Source of the DNA: Vespa crabro
Taxonomy: Eukaryota; Arthropoda; Insecta; Hymenoptera; Vespidae
Length of the DNA: 64,000 bases
NCBI RefSeq assembly: GCF_910589235.1
Contig: NC_060960.1
Span: forward strand, 2,286,839 to 2,350,838
Direction of reading: 5' to 3'
Shown here: one piece after another, positions 36,481 to 47,660 of the stretch
Layout of the letters: the number at the start of each line of letters is the position of its first letter
Position numbering within the stretch: position 1 is the stretch's first letter
Position numbers and translations under genes: made by a program
Notes under the pieces: model-generated
Seen by the model: only the letters and a program-made list of their open reading frames with translations
The model's database searches: none
Told to the model about the DNA's origin: nothing

Positions 36481-38112
36481 TTGTAATCAGTAATGTGCGA
36501 AAGCCGAGCTTATGTTTTAATGTAAAGAACCAGATAAACTTCTGAAAAACGTATTACTAAGAAGGTAAAATATCTGTTCATAGAATCTCATGATTAGTTA
36601 AAGTTACAAAAAAATTTAATAAGAGCAATTCGCATGGCACTACGCCAATTAAAAAGTGCATGTAAAAATATTCTTTTTTTAACCCCTGACCTTTCCGAGT
36701 TATAAATGTTAACATACTTTTTTTCTTTTTTTTGACGGATACATATAATTTTGTTAGCATATTTATATAATAGTGATTATTTGCAATAAAAATCATATCG
36801 CAGTAAAAAAATGGTCATTATGCATCGTTTACGAAATAATTGGGGTATTAACTGATTGATACTGTACAGTAATTAATATTGCACTGTACTTTAATTCATA
36901 CTCCATGTTATTACAAATATATTATTTAACGGTCGAGTATTTTGATGAATTGTAAAACAACGATTCTGTTCTATGTAATCTGAATGATGATTGTTTTTTA
37001 TATTGTGGTATCAAAAACCTACTTTAATCCTTCAGATGCCGATTATTTCGTAAACGATATATAATAGTAATTTTTTACTGGATATTATTTTTATTACAAA
37101 TAACTATTATTGTATATCTTCAATTAACAAATTTCTATACATAGTTAAGAATTGAACCGACTTTTAAGATTATGATTGCAATCTCTGTTATGTATACACG
37201 AAAACAGTAATATTGATTATTAATGAAACATTTAATTTGACTTTATTGATTTTTAAAATATAAGATAATGTAATGAGATGAAGTTACACTCATATTAACA
37301 TTAGACCTTGATCTATTTTGTTTATGGCTTTTAAGGATTAAAATTAAATAAAGGCAAAGATTTTTCAATCTCATTTAAAGTGTCATTAAAATATTGAAAT
37401 TTAATCACAACGTATGTATGATGTTTTCTTTCACAGATTTTTACGTGATTACGAAATTTTTTATAATTATATTGATAACAGTAATAATAATGACTTCAAT
37501 TAAAGATTGAATCAAAACTTTATTTATAAAAAATTATTCGAACATCTCAAAAGTTTTTCCTTTATCTAGCGTGAATATTCTCTTTCGATGTGGATTAAAT
37601 CATCACAAGTTACTTTCTCGTTAGATGCGTTTTATGGTTAAGATAAATGACTTAATTTCCTATCTGATGAAAATATTAAACGGTAACATAGGAATTTGTT
37701 ATTTTTTCCTGCTTCGTTATTTAAAAAATATTTATTTAAAAGTTTAACTCCATTTGAAGAATGTTTTACTTCAGATGATATCGACGACACAAATGTTTAT
37801 TATCCTTCATAAAATACGCAACAAGATACTTTTAATGTAAAATCATAAAAAATAAAAAAACAAAAAAAAAAGGAAAACGAAAAAGCATGTACAATGTAAA
37901 CACATATGTATATTATGTAAGTTTTCGAGTTTGTCTACGAAAAATATATATGTATATATGTGTATGCGTGAGTATATTATATTCCTATAATAAAGTAGTA
38001 AGATTTCTCGAGCGAGAAATACTCTAAAATTCTATTAAGTCCGCCAGAGAAATGTATGCGCATATTGTATCGCGTTATACCTAGTATTACAAAGTCGAGC
38101 AACCTTCAGGCA

Positions 38113-38115
<3 letters not shown>

Positions 38116-38161
<46 letters not shown>

Positions 38162-38215
38162 TCTCTTTCTCCACACCCGCACGCACACACACGCACACAA
38201 ACACAAACATACATA
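38116..38215 (+). repeat. (CT)n then (CA)n-like
   Basis: CT run to 38171, then CGCACACA-type sequence. Confidence 0.93.
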
Positions 38216-38517
38216 AAAGAGCTCGTAGATTGTATTTATCTGATAACAAAATAATTTCCACGTTTCTTGAGTGTTAATAATTTGGTTTAATTGAAGTAAG
38301 AACGTAACAAATTACAAAACCTAAGATTATCACGTGGAGAAAGGTGATTGTTTCTCCGAAAAAATTGTCTAGTATGAAGTGGCGCAAGAGAAGAAATGTG
38401 AAATTAAGAAAGATCGATGATACGACGGTCTTAAACGAAATGCAATATCGAAGACGTTGATGGAAGAAATTTCAGGAGGGAGCAAACGGGAAATTGAATT
38501 TCGTATTCAACGAGAAA

Positions 38518-38586
38518 AGTCAACGAGACAACGAAAGCAACGACAACAACGACAACAACAAGGACAACGACGAGGATGACGACACG
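38518..38586 (+). repeat. (GACAAC)n-like sequence
   Basis: Cryptic trinucleotide repeats of GAC/AAC type. An unusual repeat class for this window. Confidence 0.7.
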
Positions 38587-39100
38587 TTTCTTCTTCTTTC
38601 TTTTTCGCTTCGATTACTCAAGATATTAAATTTACTAGCTGACTCTTGGTGAAAAAGAGAATATCTCTGCTAGCAATCTGCCCTCGTTGATTTATTTTTA
38701 TTAAGTTTTCAAATTAATCCTTTCACGGTAATCTTTTCTTTTTTGTATTATACAATGATCGTTACAGTTTAATTTCTTTTAATGATACATTCTATAATTA
38801 CTAATTAATAATTCTTTATATATATATATACACACGCTTTTTAAATTATTCGATCTTATCTTTTCTAAAAGGAAAAAGAAAAGTACAAGAATAAAGAGAA
38901 TTTGTAAATAGCTAAGACATTTTAGTAAGGAATACATTCTATTCGTTCTATAGCTTTGTTCATACATAATCATTGTTCTTTTACAAAAGTTTCCGTACGA
39001 TCACTATGGAACAACCTCGCGAATAGTACAACGCCTGTCAACGGCAGTAGTTATCTAACGAGAGAGATAGAGACAGAGCTTCTCACGAGTTCTTCAGTTT

Positions 39101-39240
39101 CAGAGAAAGAGAGAGAAAGAGAAAGAAATAAGGAAAGGCTTCATCACTGAGTAACTGAGAGAGAAATAAAAACGAAGAAGACGAATAAGAAGAAGAATAG
39201 AGAGAAAGAGATAGAGAGAGAGAGAGAATAAGAGAAAAGG
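39101..39240 (+). repeat. (GA)n-rich blocks
   Basis: Runs at 39101-39140 and 39188-39240. Confidence 0.9.
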
Positions 39241-39337
39241 TTACACTTCGTGTAGTTTTTTTATTCGTCGTTTGCTCCTGCCATTCTTCCACTTTTCTAA
39301 CGAGACATGTATTATGTACCAACTTCGCTCGTTTCAG

Positions 39338-39392
39338 GAACATTGCGAAGGACAAACGATGACGATGACGATGAAGACGAAGACGTCGATAT
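39338..39392 (+). CDS. Candidate internal exon encoding an acidic stretch
   Basis: Acceptor CTTCGCTCGTTTCAG precedes 39338, and donor GTAAGG follows at 39393. Entering in phase 1, as left by the exon at 3890, the 55 bases stay open and read (G)TLRRTNDDDDDEDEDVD before ending in phase 2. Read on without splicing, ATG TAA would end the frame immediately after the acidic run. The acidic run comes from a (GAC/GAT)n-like sequence, so a simple repeat flanked by chance splice-like sequences is the main alternative. No domain is recognisable. Confidence 0.3.
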
Positions 39393-39729
39393 GTAAGGTG
39401 TGACTTACGAATGATAATAGAACAAAATATATTTCGATTTTGAGTGATCGATTGAGATATTTAAAAATTTCATAACAAAGAAAATGAAAGATGTTTTAGT
39501 ATTGTGCAACTAATGAACAACGAATTGACGAGGCGTTAAACGTGGATACATTTTTCAGGTCGATTTTATAAAGAATGTTTATTTTTCTTTTTTCTTTTTT
39601 TTTTTTTATTCTCATCGATATCATATTTTTACGAAGGAAGACAGGCTCAAAGACAATAATAGTGATGGCTATTATTTGTTGGATGAGAACGAACGTTATT
39701 GAAATAGACACGTCTACTTGGCAACAGTA

Positions 39730-39730
<1 letters not shown>

Positions 39731-39802
<72 letters not shown>
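39731..39802 (+). repeat. (CT)n microsatellite
   Basis: About 35 CT units. Confidence 0.95.
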
Positions 39803-39808
<6 letters not shown>

Positions 39809-40749
39809 AATTCATCTACCGAAAATACGTATTTTTATCTTTTCCAAAAAAAAATGACGTCATTGATCTCTAATATTTTCTTTCTTCCTTTCTTTTATTT
39901 TGTTGTATTACATGTCTACATTACGATCCTTAATCTTTCAAAAAGCGAACTCGAACTATTATTTGTGAGAATAAATGTAAGCGAAATTAAAAAGAGAAAA
40001 TCACAAAACATGAGGATGGAGTGAAATCGTTTGACAAAACACAAAACGTATAATCTGAAATTTATTTTAATTCGCAGTCATTTCGAAGTTCTTTTATGAG
40101 ATTGAAATATGAAAGAAAAGTTTTTTCGAGAAGCGTCAAGTAATTATCGATCAATTTACCACCGTAATATGTATGTCATTATATTGAAACTTATTTGTTA
40201 TTTATTCACTTCATATTCACGTATTTTTATAAATCATTTATTTAATACTCATCATTTTAAATATGAAAAAGCAATTTGATAAAACAATATTTGCTTGTTG
40301 ACAATAACAATATTTGATATAACAACATTTGATGTTTACGTATGATTTATGATTACATATGATTTCGTATGATTACGTATTTATATCTGAATCAATTGAT
40401 GATTTTTTTATTTATATAGTATATTAATTCGTTACATTTTACGATTAAGTGCATGTGTTTTTCCAAAATTACATATTAATTATTTTAATGTTGTTTAATG
40501 CACGTATATAATGTATGAGGAAAAATTTAGTTTACCAATTAATATTCATAAAAAGGACATCATGCACATTAAAGGATTATTTTTTCTATTAAAAAGATTA
40601 TCTGAAATAATTATTTGAAAGAATCTTTGTTGGACGAGAAAAAATTCAATTGGTCAACAAAAAGAAAAGTAATATATGTCTACGAATGAAAAATTAATGA
40701 TCAAAAAGAATAAACTCAGCTTAATATTAAAAGTTAATATTATATTTTC
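39803..40749. other. Very AT-rich sequence, nothing recognised
   Basis: Short near-repeats of TATGATT/ACGTATGATT occur at 40320-40380. Confidence 0.4.
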
Positions 40750-40766
40750 AGAGGGAAAGAGAGAGG

Positions 40767-40811
<45 letters not shown>
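40750..40811 (+). repeat. (GA)n microsatellite
   Basis: GA run. Confidence 0.95.
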
Positions 40812-40812
<1 letters not shown>

Positions 40813-41101
40813 TCTTTCATATTGAAATAAGTGTTGAAATCTCATAGGAAGTTTTTGTTGGTATCACTATAACACTTTATATAACACCAACGTAATTAAC
40901 TTCCTGATTACTTTCAACCTCGTAACTTTAAAAGTCTACTACCCTATTTGTATGCCAAACGAAGGGATGTTAAGGAAAGTCTGATAGTGAGTTTAATTTC
41001 AGTCACACTCGTTGAAAATTATGCCATCTAAGAAGGAGACAAACTCGACGATTCAGACTTGTTGGAAATGAAAAAAAAAGATAAGATAAGAGCAGAGAAG
41101 T

Positions 41102-41190
41102 GAAGAGAGAGAGAGAAGGATAGAGAGAAAGAGAAAAAGAAAAATAGATAGATAGATGGAGAGAGAGAGAGAGAGAGAGAGAAGAGTAGA
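41102..41190 (+). repeat. (GA)n with (GATA)n
   Basis: GA runs around GATAGATAGATG. Confidence 0.95.
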
Positions 41191-41760
41191 GTAAAAAATT
41201 AAAAAAAAATGAAAAGAAAAGTAGAAATGTAGAAAAAGAACGAAGATCTCCACTCATCTCCCTCGAGTCTTTATCTTCGATATAATTAAATGAACTCATT
41301 AGGGAAATTTGTGACAAAACAAGTTCACAATTTATTTTATAGATCTCTAGTTATTCATAACAATATTATTTATATAATTTATATTACATATCGTAAGATT
41401 AAAATTCATTTTCGATTTAATCGCATCAATGAGTATCGATTTTGTTTTCGAGATTTATATATTTGTAACCTTTTACGGGAGCGAAAAATTTTCGAAAGGA
41501 GCTATGTACAAACTTCGTTGGATATAAATACGATATATAAAAGAAAATAGCTGCCAGAGTAAAACGGGCACGGCGCTTTCAAAATTCCGCAACGTATGGT
41601 AATCTCAATTCGAGTCCTCGTTTCAAGCCCAAAGAGCTGCAAAGCACTCTTCTCGGTAGTGTACGGACGGATCTCATACCACCAAGTGGTTGTAAATGTT
41701 GCCGCAGTGTCGAGTATACTCTTCAAACTAAGAGCCAATTTGCTTATTGCTTTTTCACAG

Positions 41761-41837
41761 GAACATGTCGGGATCTACATAACGAGGTGTCTCCTTGTAC
41801 AATTCTTAATCCTAAATATTTTATCGATGAGATGTAA
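41761..41837 (+). CDS. Weak candidate terminal exon
   Basis: Acceptor TTATTGCTTTTTCACAG ends at 41760. Entering in phase 1 gives (G)TCRDLHNEVSPC and about a dozen more residues to a TAA at 41835-41837. It sits in a less AT-rich island (41540-41840). With the exon at 3890 it would make a secreted peptide of about 40 residues. No poly(A) signal was evaluated as supporting; probably chance. Confidence 0.15.
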
Positions 41838-42200
41838 AACCAGAAAAGAGAATTTTTCGAATTTCAACGAACAAAACAATTTATCCGAGTAAATAATTGC
41901 CTCGTTGGTAAGCGATTCACAGGATTTTTCAAGCAAACCATTTCTTTTCATTCGATGTTTTAATGATTACGCGAGTGTGTAGGAATTCTCGAAAGAAAAA
42001 AGAAAAAAAAACAAAGTAGAAATCAAAAAAAGGAAGGAAAAAATTTCAATTCAAAGAACACGTGCGCCCACGTTGAAATAGTTTTTTTTTCTTTTTCTTC
42101 TTTTTCTTTTAAATCGCTTCTATATTTTGCACGCGTTTGTAAGGTTTTAAATTAGTGCGAATGCGATAGCGAAATTCAAATTAGATAATTATCTTATTTT

Positions 42201-42207
42201 TACATAC

Positions 42208-42271
<64 letters not shown>
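42201..42271. repeat. (TACA)n then (TA)n
   Basis: Same compound type as 15036-15162. Confidence 0.95.
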
Positions 42272-42299
42272 TCTGAATTTCAACATCGCACAGAGTTTG

Positions 42300-42530
42300 A
42301 TAAGTACGGTCCATTTTAAATCGAAATTTACTTGGAAGGCGGCAATTCTCCGCGGACTATGCATTTCCCTCTAATCATATCGCTGACAGAACTCGCTGTT
42401 TCTAACGAAGTTGCTGAAATTGCACCATGGCTGTTCCTTAATTAGCACCACATGTAACTAGATGAGTCCTGATCATTATTTCAACGATGCCAGTAAGGAG
42501 AAGCATCTCTTATACTTCATCATAGCCTTT
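42300..42530. other. Unique island, candidate conserved non-coding element
   Basis: Sequence complexity is high and AT content is lower than on the flanking repeats. It contains TTAATTAG (homeodomain core). All three forward frames carry stops. Confidence 0.3.
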
Positions 42531-42709
42531 AAGCTCTATTTTGAACTTAAAATTACATTACCTATAAAATTTTACAAAACTTTTAATTGTAAAGTTGAAA
42601 CTCTAGTGTAGGTATTCTTCTTCATCTTTGTAATTAACAATTTTACTTTGAACACATACGTAATATATATATATATTGGTTCTCTTTTCGATTCATATGA
42701 TTTTTCAGG

Positions 42710-42711
<2 letters not shown>

Positions 42712-42768
<57 letters not shown>

Positions 42769-42769
42769 A
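42712..42769. repeat. (TA)n then (GT)n
   Basis: Lies just left of the inverted-repeat element. Confidence 0.95.
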
Positions 42770-42794
42770 AAATATGTAACTTATATAATATATA

Positions 42795-43310
42795 CAGGAT
42801 GTCTCGTTTATTTTGAAACATTGAAGTATTTCATGAAGAATTGAACCAACCAAAACGAATTTTCCATAGATATGTTTGGTATGCCAATGTTTCTTTTGCA
42901 GGTCAAATGGCAGAGGGAAATTTCAAGGGCAAATTCATTTTTTTTAATGGAACTATATTCGTTTTTATCGACAATTGCGTGACATTTGTTGAAATGAATT
43001 CAATAACGTGCCACATAATGCACGTTGTTGAATATTTACAAATATAAAGTATTATAAATTATATTAAAAATCTAAAAATTTCTAAGGAGTATAATCCAAT
43101 ATCGTTGTATGCCAGTTGTTAAGCTGTCTTTTGTAAAGAAATTTCATACGATTGAAAATCATAAAAAGATAAGAAATTCATCCTTCGTTTACAGCACTAT
43201 TATAACGTATTATATTGTATTTATTGTATTATATTGTACTATATTATTTTGTATTACATTGCATTATATAGCCTTATGTTTTATTATATTATATTATAGC
43301 GCTGTTCATA
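42795..43310 (+). repeat. Left inverted arm of the 2.6-kb element
   Basis: Starts at CAGGATGTCTCG. It is aligned by eye to the reverse complement of 44930-45417 in at least four separate blocks, with small insertions such as about 16 bases near 42901-42916. Confidence 0.6.
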
Positions 43311-43344
43311 TGATAAAGTAGATATTTCTATTATTATCAAATAC

Positions 43345-43365
43345 AATATATATATATACATATAT

Positions 43366-43434
<69 letters not shown>
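43345..43434. repeat. (TA)n with CATA units
   Basis: Separates the left arm from the LTR-like block. Confidence 0.95.
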
Positions 43435-43436
<2 letters not shown>

Positions 43437-43439
43437 ATA

Positions 43440-44090
43440 CTTTTCATAACCCTATCTAGAAGATACGGACTGACTAACTCGGATTATTTACTCTTGGTTA
43501 ATACGTACTTTATTGGTACAGATATTATACTTAAGGCGTTACAATTAATATACTACAATTCTTTTCTCTTTTTCTAATTTACTCAAGGCTTTATTCGTTA
43601 CTCTTTGTGGGTTTACTCAGGACCTTCCTCGTTATTCCTTGCTTGTTCTACCTAAAATTGTCTCTCCGTTGTTCTTTTCTCACGTACACCCCGTAGACTT
43701 CCTCATCCCCACTTACATTTGTGCATACGTATTCAATAATCCTTATCGCTCTTTATACTATTCCTTATTTCGTTGCCTATCTTAATCATATTGCATTTCC
43801 ATCTCACTCATTCTCTCAATATCTCAGCTCATTCTTTTTCTTTTATAAACAACGCAACTCACAAAGGATAGATCACGATTGGTCAACACCGACCAATTTA
43901 TCTCATATATGCACACAATTAACTGATTCTAGAACTTTTCATCTTTTTATTCGACTACTGATAGGCTTACTTATCTCATGCAAACAACTAACTCTAGAAT
44001 CTTCCATCCCTTGTCTAATTATCGATAGGCTTATCTCATCACACACACGACTAACTAGCTCTAGAATCTTCCAACCTACATGTATTCACT
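43440..44090 (-). mobile_element. Solo-LTR-like block
   Basis: Read on the minus strand, this block has the order expected of a long terminal repeat. It starts with tandem repeats around GATGAGATAAGC and TTCTAGAG (plus-strand ATCTCAT copies at 43898, 43971 and 44031). A TATAAAAG box follows (43840-43847), then, about 330 bases later, an AATAAA signal (43509-43514). Its composition differs from the surroundings (C-rich on the + strand). No gag/pol sequence or second LTR is visible, and the TG/CA ends and target duplication are not resolved. It could instead be the interior of the flanking inverted-repeat element. Confidence 0.4.
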
Positions 44091-44203
44091 ATGTATTACA
44101 AATAAAAATGAAAATAAAAACGTTAAAAGCGATGTTGTGTTCATTAAATCCTACCATTGACCACCTTACCAAAAAAAACTGGATATCTATATCAAATTTT
44201 TGA
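43721..44203 (+). other. Longest frame not made of simple repeats; probably not a gene
   Basis: An open frame of 160 codons running across the LTR-like block. It contains an internal repeat of about 20 residues (the translation of the tandem copies) and no recognisable domain. Its direction is opposite to the LTR-like signals. I regard it as fortuitous. Confidence 0.15.
43898..44070. repeat. Three degenerate tandem copies, about 60-73 bases each
   Basis: Copies begin at TTATCTCAT (43898, 43971 and 44031). Each contains a CTAGAA(T)CTTCC-like segment, and GATAGGCTTA joins successive copies. Confidence 0.75.
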
Positions 44204-44209
44204 TAAAAT

Positions 44210-44790
44210 GAAAATTTGTCCCGCAAATCGAGATTTGTTATTGGGAAACATAAGGCAAGCAACATTATGCCTACTTCTTCCCACATCATATAAATCTGAT
44301 ATCGAATCGAATTGCGGGAAACTTCTTTAATTTGTCAAGGATTTAAAATTTCGGACAGGGTAACGTAATTTACTAAGAAGTGGCACAATTTCATGTGCCA
44401 CTATTTGCAACATTATTTGATCCTGATACAAATCTCGATTTGTGGGAAAAATTTTCGCATTCTCCAGAATTGGAATTTTCAAACGAGTGAATACAGGTTA
44501 CTTGAAGAAATTTTCGAGCTCTCTAGAATTTGAGATTTTGAACAGGAAAGAAATACTTACCAGTAGGTGGCATGTCTATATGTGCCACCTCCTTGAACAT
44601 TATGTAATCCTGATAGAATTCTTGATTTGTGTGAAAATTTTCACGCTCTCCAAAATTCGAATTCTCGAATAGTTGAATATAATTTATCTGGAGGTGACAT
44701 TAAATCCCGTTTGGATATCATGTGATCCTATTATAAATCTAGATTTGTTGGAAAAATTTTCGCTTTATTTAGAATAAAAGAGCCAATTTT
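44210..44790. repeat. Degenerate 187-base tandem array with a conserved hairpin
   Basis: ATCCTGAT occurs at 44420 and 44607 (187 apart), with a further ATCCTATT at 44725. AAATTTTCG-type segments recur at roughly 65-base sub-period. Each full unit holds a hairpin: GTGGCAC/GTGCCAC (44380-44401), then AGGTGGCA/TGCCACCT (44565-44590). Their centres are also 187 apart. The array lies inside the inverted-repeat element. Confidence 0.65.
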
Positions 44791-44929
44791 TTGGATAAGG
44801 AAGTTAATGGAAGGATTTATTGAAAACACAACGGATTTATTTCACTTTAAACAGATTTATATTTATTATTATTAATAATAGATTATGAATATATTGTATT
44901 TGATAATTATATAAATATTTATAAATTTT

Positions 44930-45417
44930 ACTTTATAATTTTCACCATAGAATTATAAAGTATGATACAATATAATACAATATAGTGCAATATAACATAA
45001 TATAATATAATTTCTAAAAACTTCTTGTCTTCCTATATTTTGTTTAAGTTACCGATCTATTATAAACGAAATTTATTTCGTAGAAAGTTTGATTTTAATT
45101 CATTACATGCAGCCTACTCGGCAGTCATCGATAGGTGATTATACTTCTTAATCAAGTTTATAATATAATATAACATTTTATAATATTAAATGTCATCATA
45201 TTGTATGTCGTTCATTTGGTCTCAGTAAATGTCATCATAGGAAAGAATATGTAGTTCCATTTAAAAAATGAATTTGACTTTGAAGTTTCTGCAAAAATAG
45301 AAATTATCATCATATAGTGTACTTGTTCAATTCAAACAAATCTGTGCAAATAATTTTTTAATAAGTTTAATCACTTGCAAGATATTTCAATTTTTTTTAA
45401 ATAAACGGGGCATATAT
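44930..45417 (-). repeat. Right inverted arm of the 2.6-kb element
   Basis: Reverse complement of the left arm in the same block order. The outer end is GCCCCGTTTAT on the minus strand at 45411, running inward. Confidence 0.6.
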
Positions 45418-46849
45418 ATGTATATATATATATATTGTTACATAGATACAAGTATAAAAAGGATTGAGATGATTTAACGTCATCTCTACGAAATGGGATA
45501 TAAAAATGTACTTACTTTTTTCCAGCATTTACGTATTCTCAAAAAAAAAAACGATTCACGAGACATAGACGTATGACTTCCTTTATATGCTCCACAAAAG
45601 ACTTGCACATCCATAATGATTATCATCTCGTTAATCATTCTTGAAAATACATACAAGCGTCGAGGTATTTTATTCCTGCATTCTTTACTCGCCTACCTAA
45701 TATTTTATCGTTTCGTCAGTGAGTTAATTTTAAAAATTTATTATGTCTTTCGGCATTATTCTAGAATGAATATCTTCAGAAATTACAATTCAAATTCAAA
45801 TATAAATCAATGTTATCGAGGGTGGTATTATATCTCCTAGATGTCATCGACACACTCACTCACATTCAATTAATGCACTGTAAAACAACGAGACTCAATG
45901 GAGGCATCCAGCACATGAATAACATGAGGACTCGTTAATAATCACCGAACTGCAATTTGACAATTAGATAATCGTTCGATTCTATGTCAACCACACAAGT
46001 TGTATATCTGTGAATTTTCGTTCATTTTCATTATTATATCGACATGTGACGAAATACAATTTCGATCATTGATTTGGAATATCGACTTTTAATTCAGCAG
46101 CCTTAGCTGGACATTTAATTAAACTCAAATTAGTTTAACCATTCGATATCATACAAAATTCATGAACTTACGAATAAATTCTCGTCTACATCGATGAATT
46201 TTTCAAAATGATTGGATGATAATTATTATAGAATAAAAAATTCCGTATTTACATAAGTATCTAATTAAAACGGTGATATATCTAAAATTTAGAATATTTT
46301 CCTTTGCCAAACGTCATTATAATACATTAATGAACATCGAAAATTAGTATAAAACATTTACATTTATTTACTTATGTATCTTTACAATACGTGTCAGTTT
46401 TCATCGATAGAACACATTCATGCGACAAAATGATGCACTAAAAATTTTTGCATGTGCATTAACACGTGAAAATATATCGAGCCGTAAGTTATGATAAAAA
46501 ATCGTATGCAAGAAAAAAATGAACGAAGTTACGGCGATTATTTTCAAAAAAAGAAAAAAAAAGAAAAAAGGATTCGTCCTGACAATGACGATTGCAATGA
46601 ACGTTGTGTAGAATGACGTACATTAAATTCAGAGACTATAGTGCAATTACGTAATAATTAATATTAAATTATATTCGGGACTTTTTTCAATACTCATGAA
46701 ATATAAGAAAAATATTTTCTCGAAAAAATTACATTTCAAATTAAATGAAATATTATTTATACTTGTCCTTTTTTCTTTTCTCGAAATGTATGTTTCTACA
46801 GTTACAAAACGCGGAGATTTCAGGCACACAAAATGAAAAGAATGAAAAG
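45418..46849. other. AT-rich sequence right of the inverted-repeat element
   Basis: No supported gene. Short (TA)n at 45414-45436. Confidence 0.4.
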
Positions 46850-47070
46850 AGAACTACGAGATTATGTCGTCTCTGACATTTGTGGATCACCACTCACAGT
46901 TCTGGAACTTACTAATCTCCTTTTCTAGAATTTCGAATATCTCATGAATTTCCACTCATGATGGCACTTTTACACCTGCCGAGAACTCATTTCCTACTCT
47001 TAAGAGGATTCGTACATGCATTTACAGAGGATCAGAAAATCCAAGGTAGATTGAAAAAAACATGCCATTT
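46850..47070. other. Unique island, candidate conserved non-coding element
   Basis: Complex sequence without simple repeats, lying shortly upstream of the 47385 splice-like site. No convincing exon on either strand. Confidence 0.25.
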
Positions 47071-47339
47071 CGCCGGTCACTTTTAAGAAAGAAAATCTCT
47101 TCTGATTTAACTTATTTTTTTTTTCTCGCTTGATTTTTCTCCTTTAATGAAAAAAAAATTCTTACTTATAATTCTTCTTTTATTCGTTACTTTAATAAGT
47201 TGATTCGAATGTACTTATTTAACGATTGAAAAGAATTTCATTTCTTTCGTTAGATCTCGTCTCATATAATCCTTAAAATTCATTCAAGTAAAAGATATCT
47301 CTGGTAGGATTCATTACGACGTTGTAATTTTATTTCATA

Positions 47340-47660
47340 GAATAGGATTCTCTTAATGAGATTGGATTTTCTTAATTCCCCTCAGGTGAGGCTAACTGTG
47401 AGTGACAGATTTCCCTTGGTGAACCCAACGTCCGTAACGGTTTTGTCAAGTCCGTATTCTTGTCCTTTTAAACATAACGCTTGACTTATATCTTCCATAG
47501 TATGTACCTAGCCACGTAAATCCGTAGCGACGACATGCGTTAATGTTCGCATCTCCAGCACTTGCCAACTTTTGTTCCTTTCTGTATTGTCTCGTCATGC
47601 CTCTGAAAAGGACTTACAAATATTAATAGTTGTGCAACGTCACTTAAACGTGGTTCAAAG
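47340..47660. other. Unique island around the 47385 splice-like site
   Basis: Less AT-rich. From 47386, one frame stays open for 32 codons (VRLTVSDRFPLVNPT and on). Several donor-like sequences cluster here (GTGAGG, GTGAGT, GTAACG). Confidence 0.3.
47385..47386 (+). other. Candidate recursive (ratchet) splice site
   Basis: The sequence TTTTCTTAATTCCCCTCAG joins directly to GTGAGG. A second donor-like TGTGAGTG begins 13 bases further on, so a tiny recursive-splicing exon is possible. The surroundings (about 47340-47660) are less AT-rich and free of simple repeats. It is about 24.7 kb beyond the 22706 site. Confidence 0.42.

Larger units (their letters stand above)
35207..38115. other. Very AT-rich sequence with two unique patches
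   Basis: Less AT-rich patches at 35690-35960 and 36410-36540. The stretch 36800-38000 is almost featureless. Confidence 0.4.
42795..45417. mobile_element. Element with long diverged inverted repeats
   Basis: The left end (ATGTCTCGTTTAT at 42799) and the reverse complement of the right end (ATGCCCCGTTTAT, from 45413 leftward) match. Homology continues inward: GATATGTTT against GATTTGTTT; CAAATTCATTTTTT then AATGGAACTA (left 42930-42955, right 45252-45277); and AAGGAGTATAATCC at 43084 against AAGAAGTATAATCAC (reverse of 45133-45149). AT-rich segments then mirror each other at 43198-43300 and 44950-45015. The arms are therefore about 400-500 bases and clearly diverged. Both flanks are (TA)n, so target-site duplications cannot be read. 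No transposase frame is visible, so this is a non-autonomous or decayed foldback-type DNA element, or two inverted copies of one family. Family not assigned. Confidence 0.65.

Noticed and set aside
41502..41738. Minus-strand 79-codon frame over a less AT-rich island
   Set aside because: No minus-strand splice-site pair fits and no family is recognised. The plus-strand frame across the same island is equally open, so openness carries no weight.
42572..42853. Minus-strand frame with IYIYIY
   Set aside because: Driven by (TA)n. Equivalent IY-rich frames at 625-957, 22242-22544, 14963-15297 and 50010-50264 are likewise repeat artefacts.
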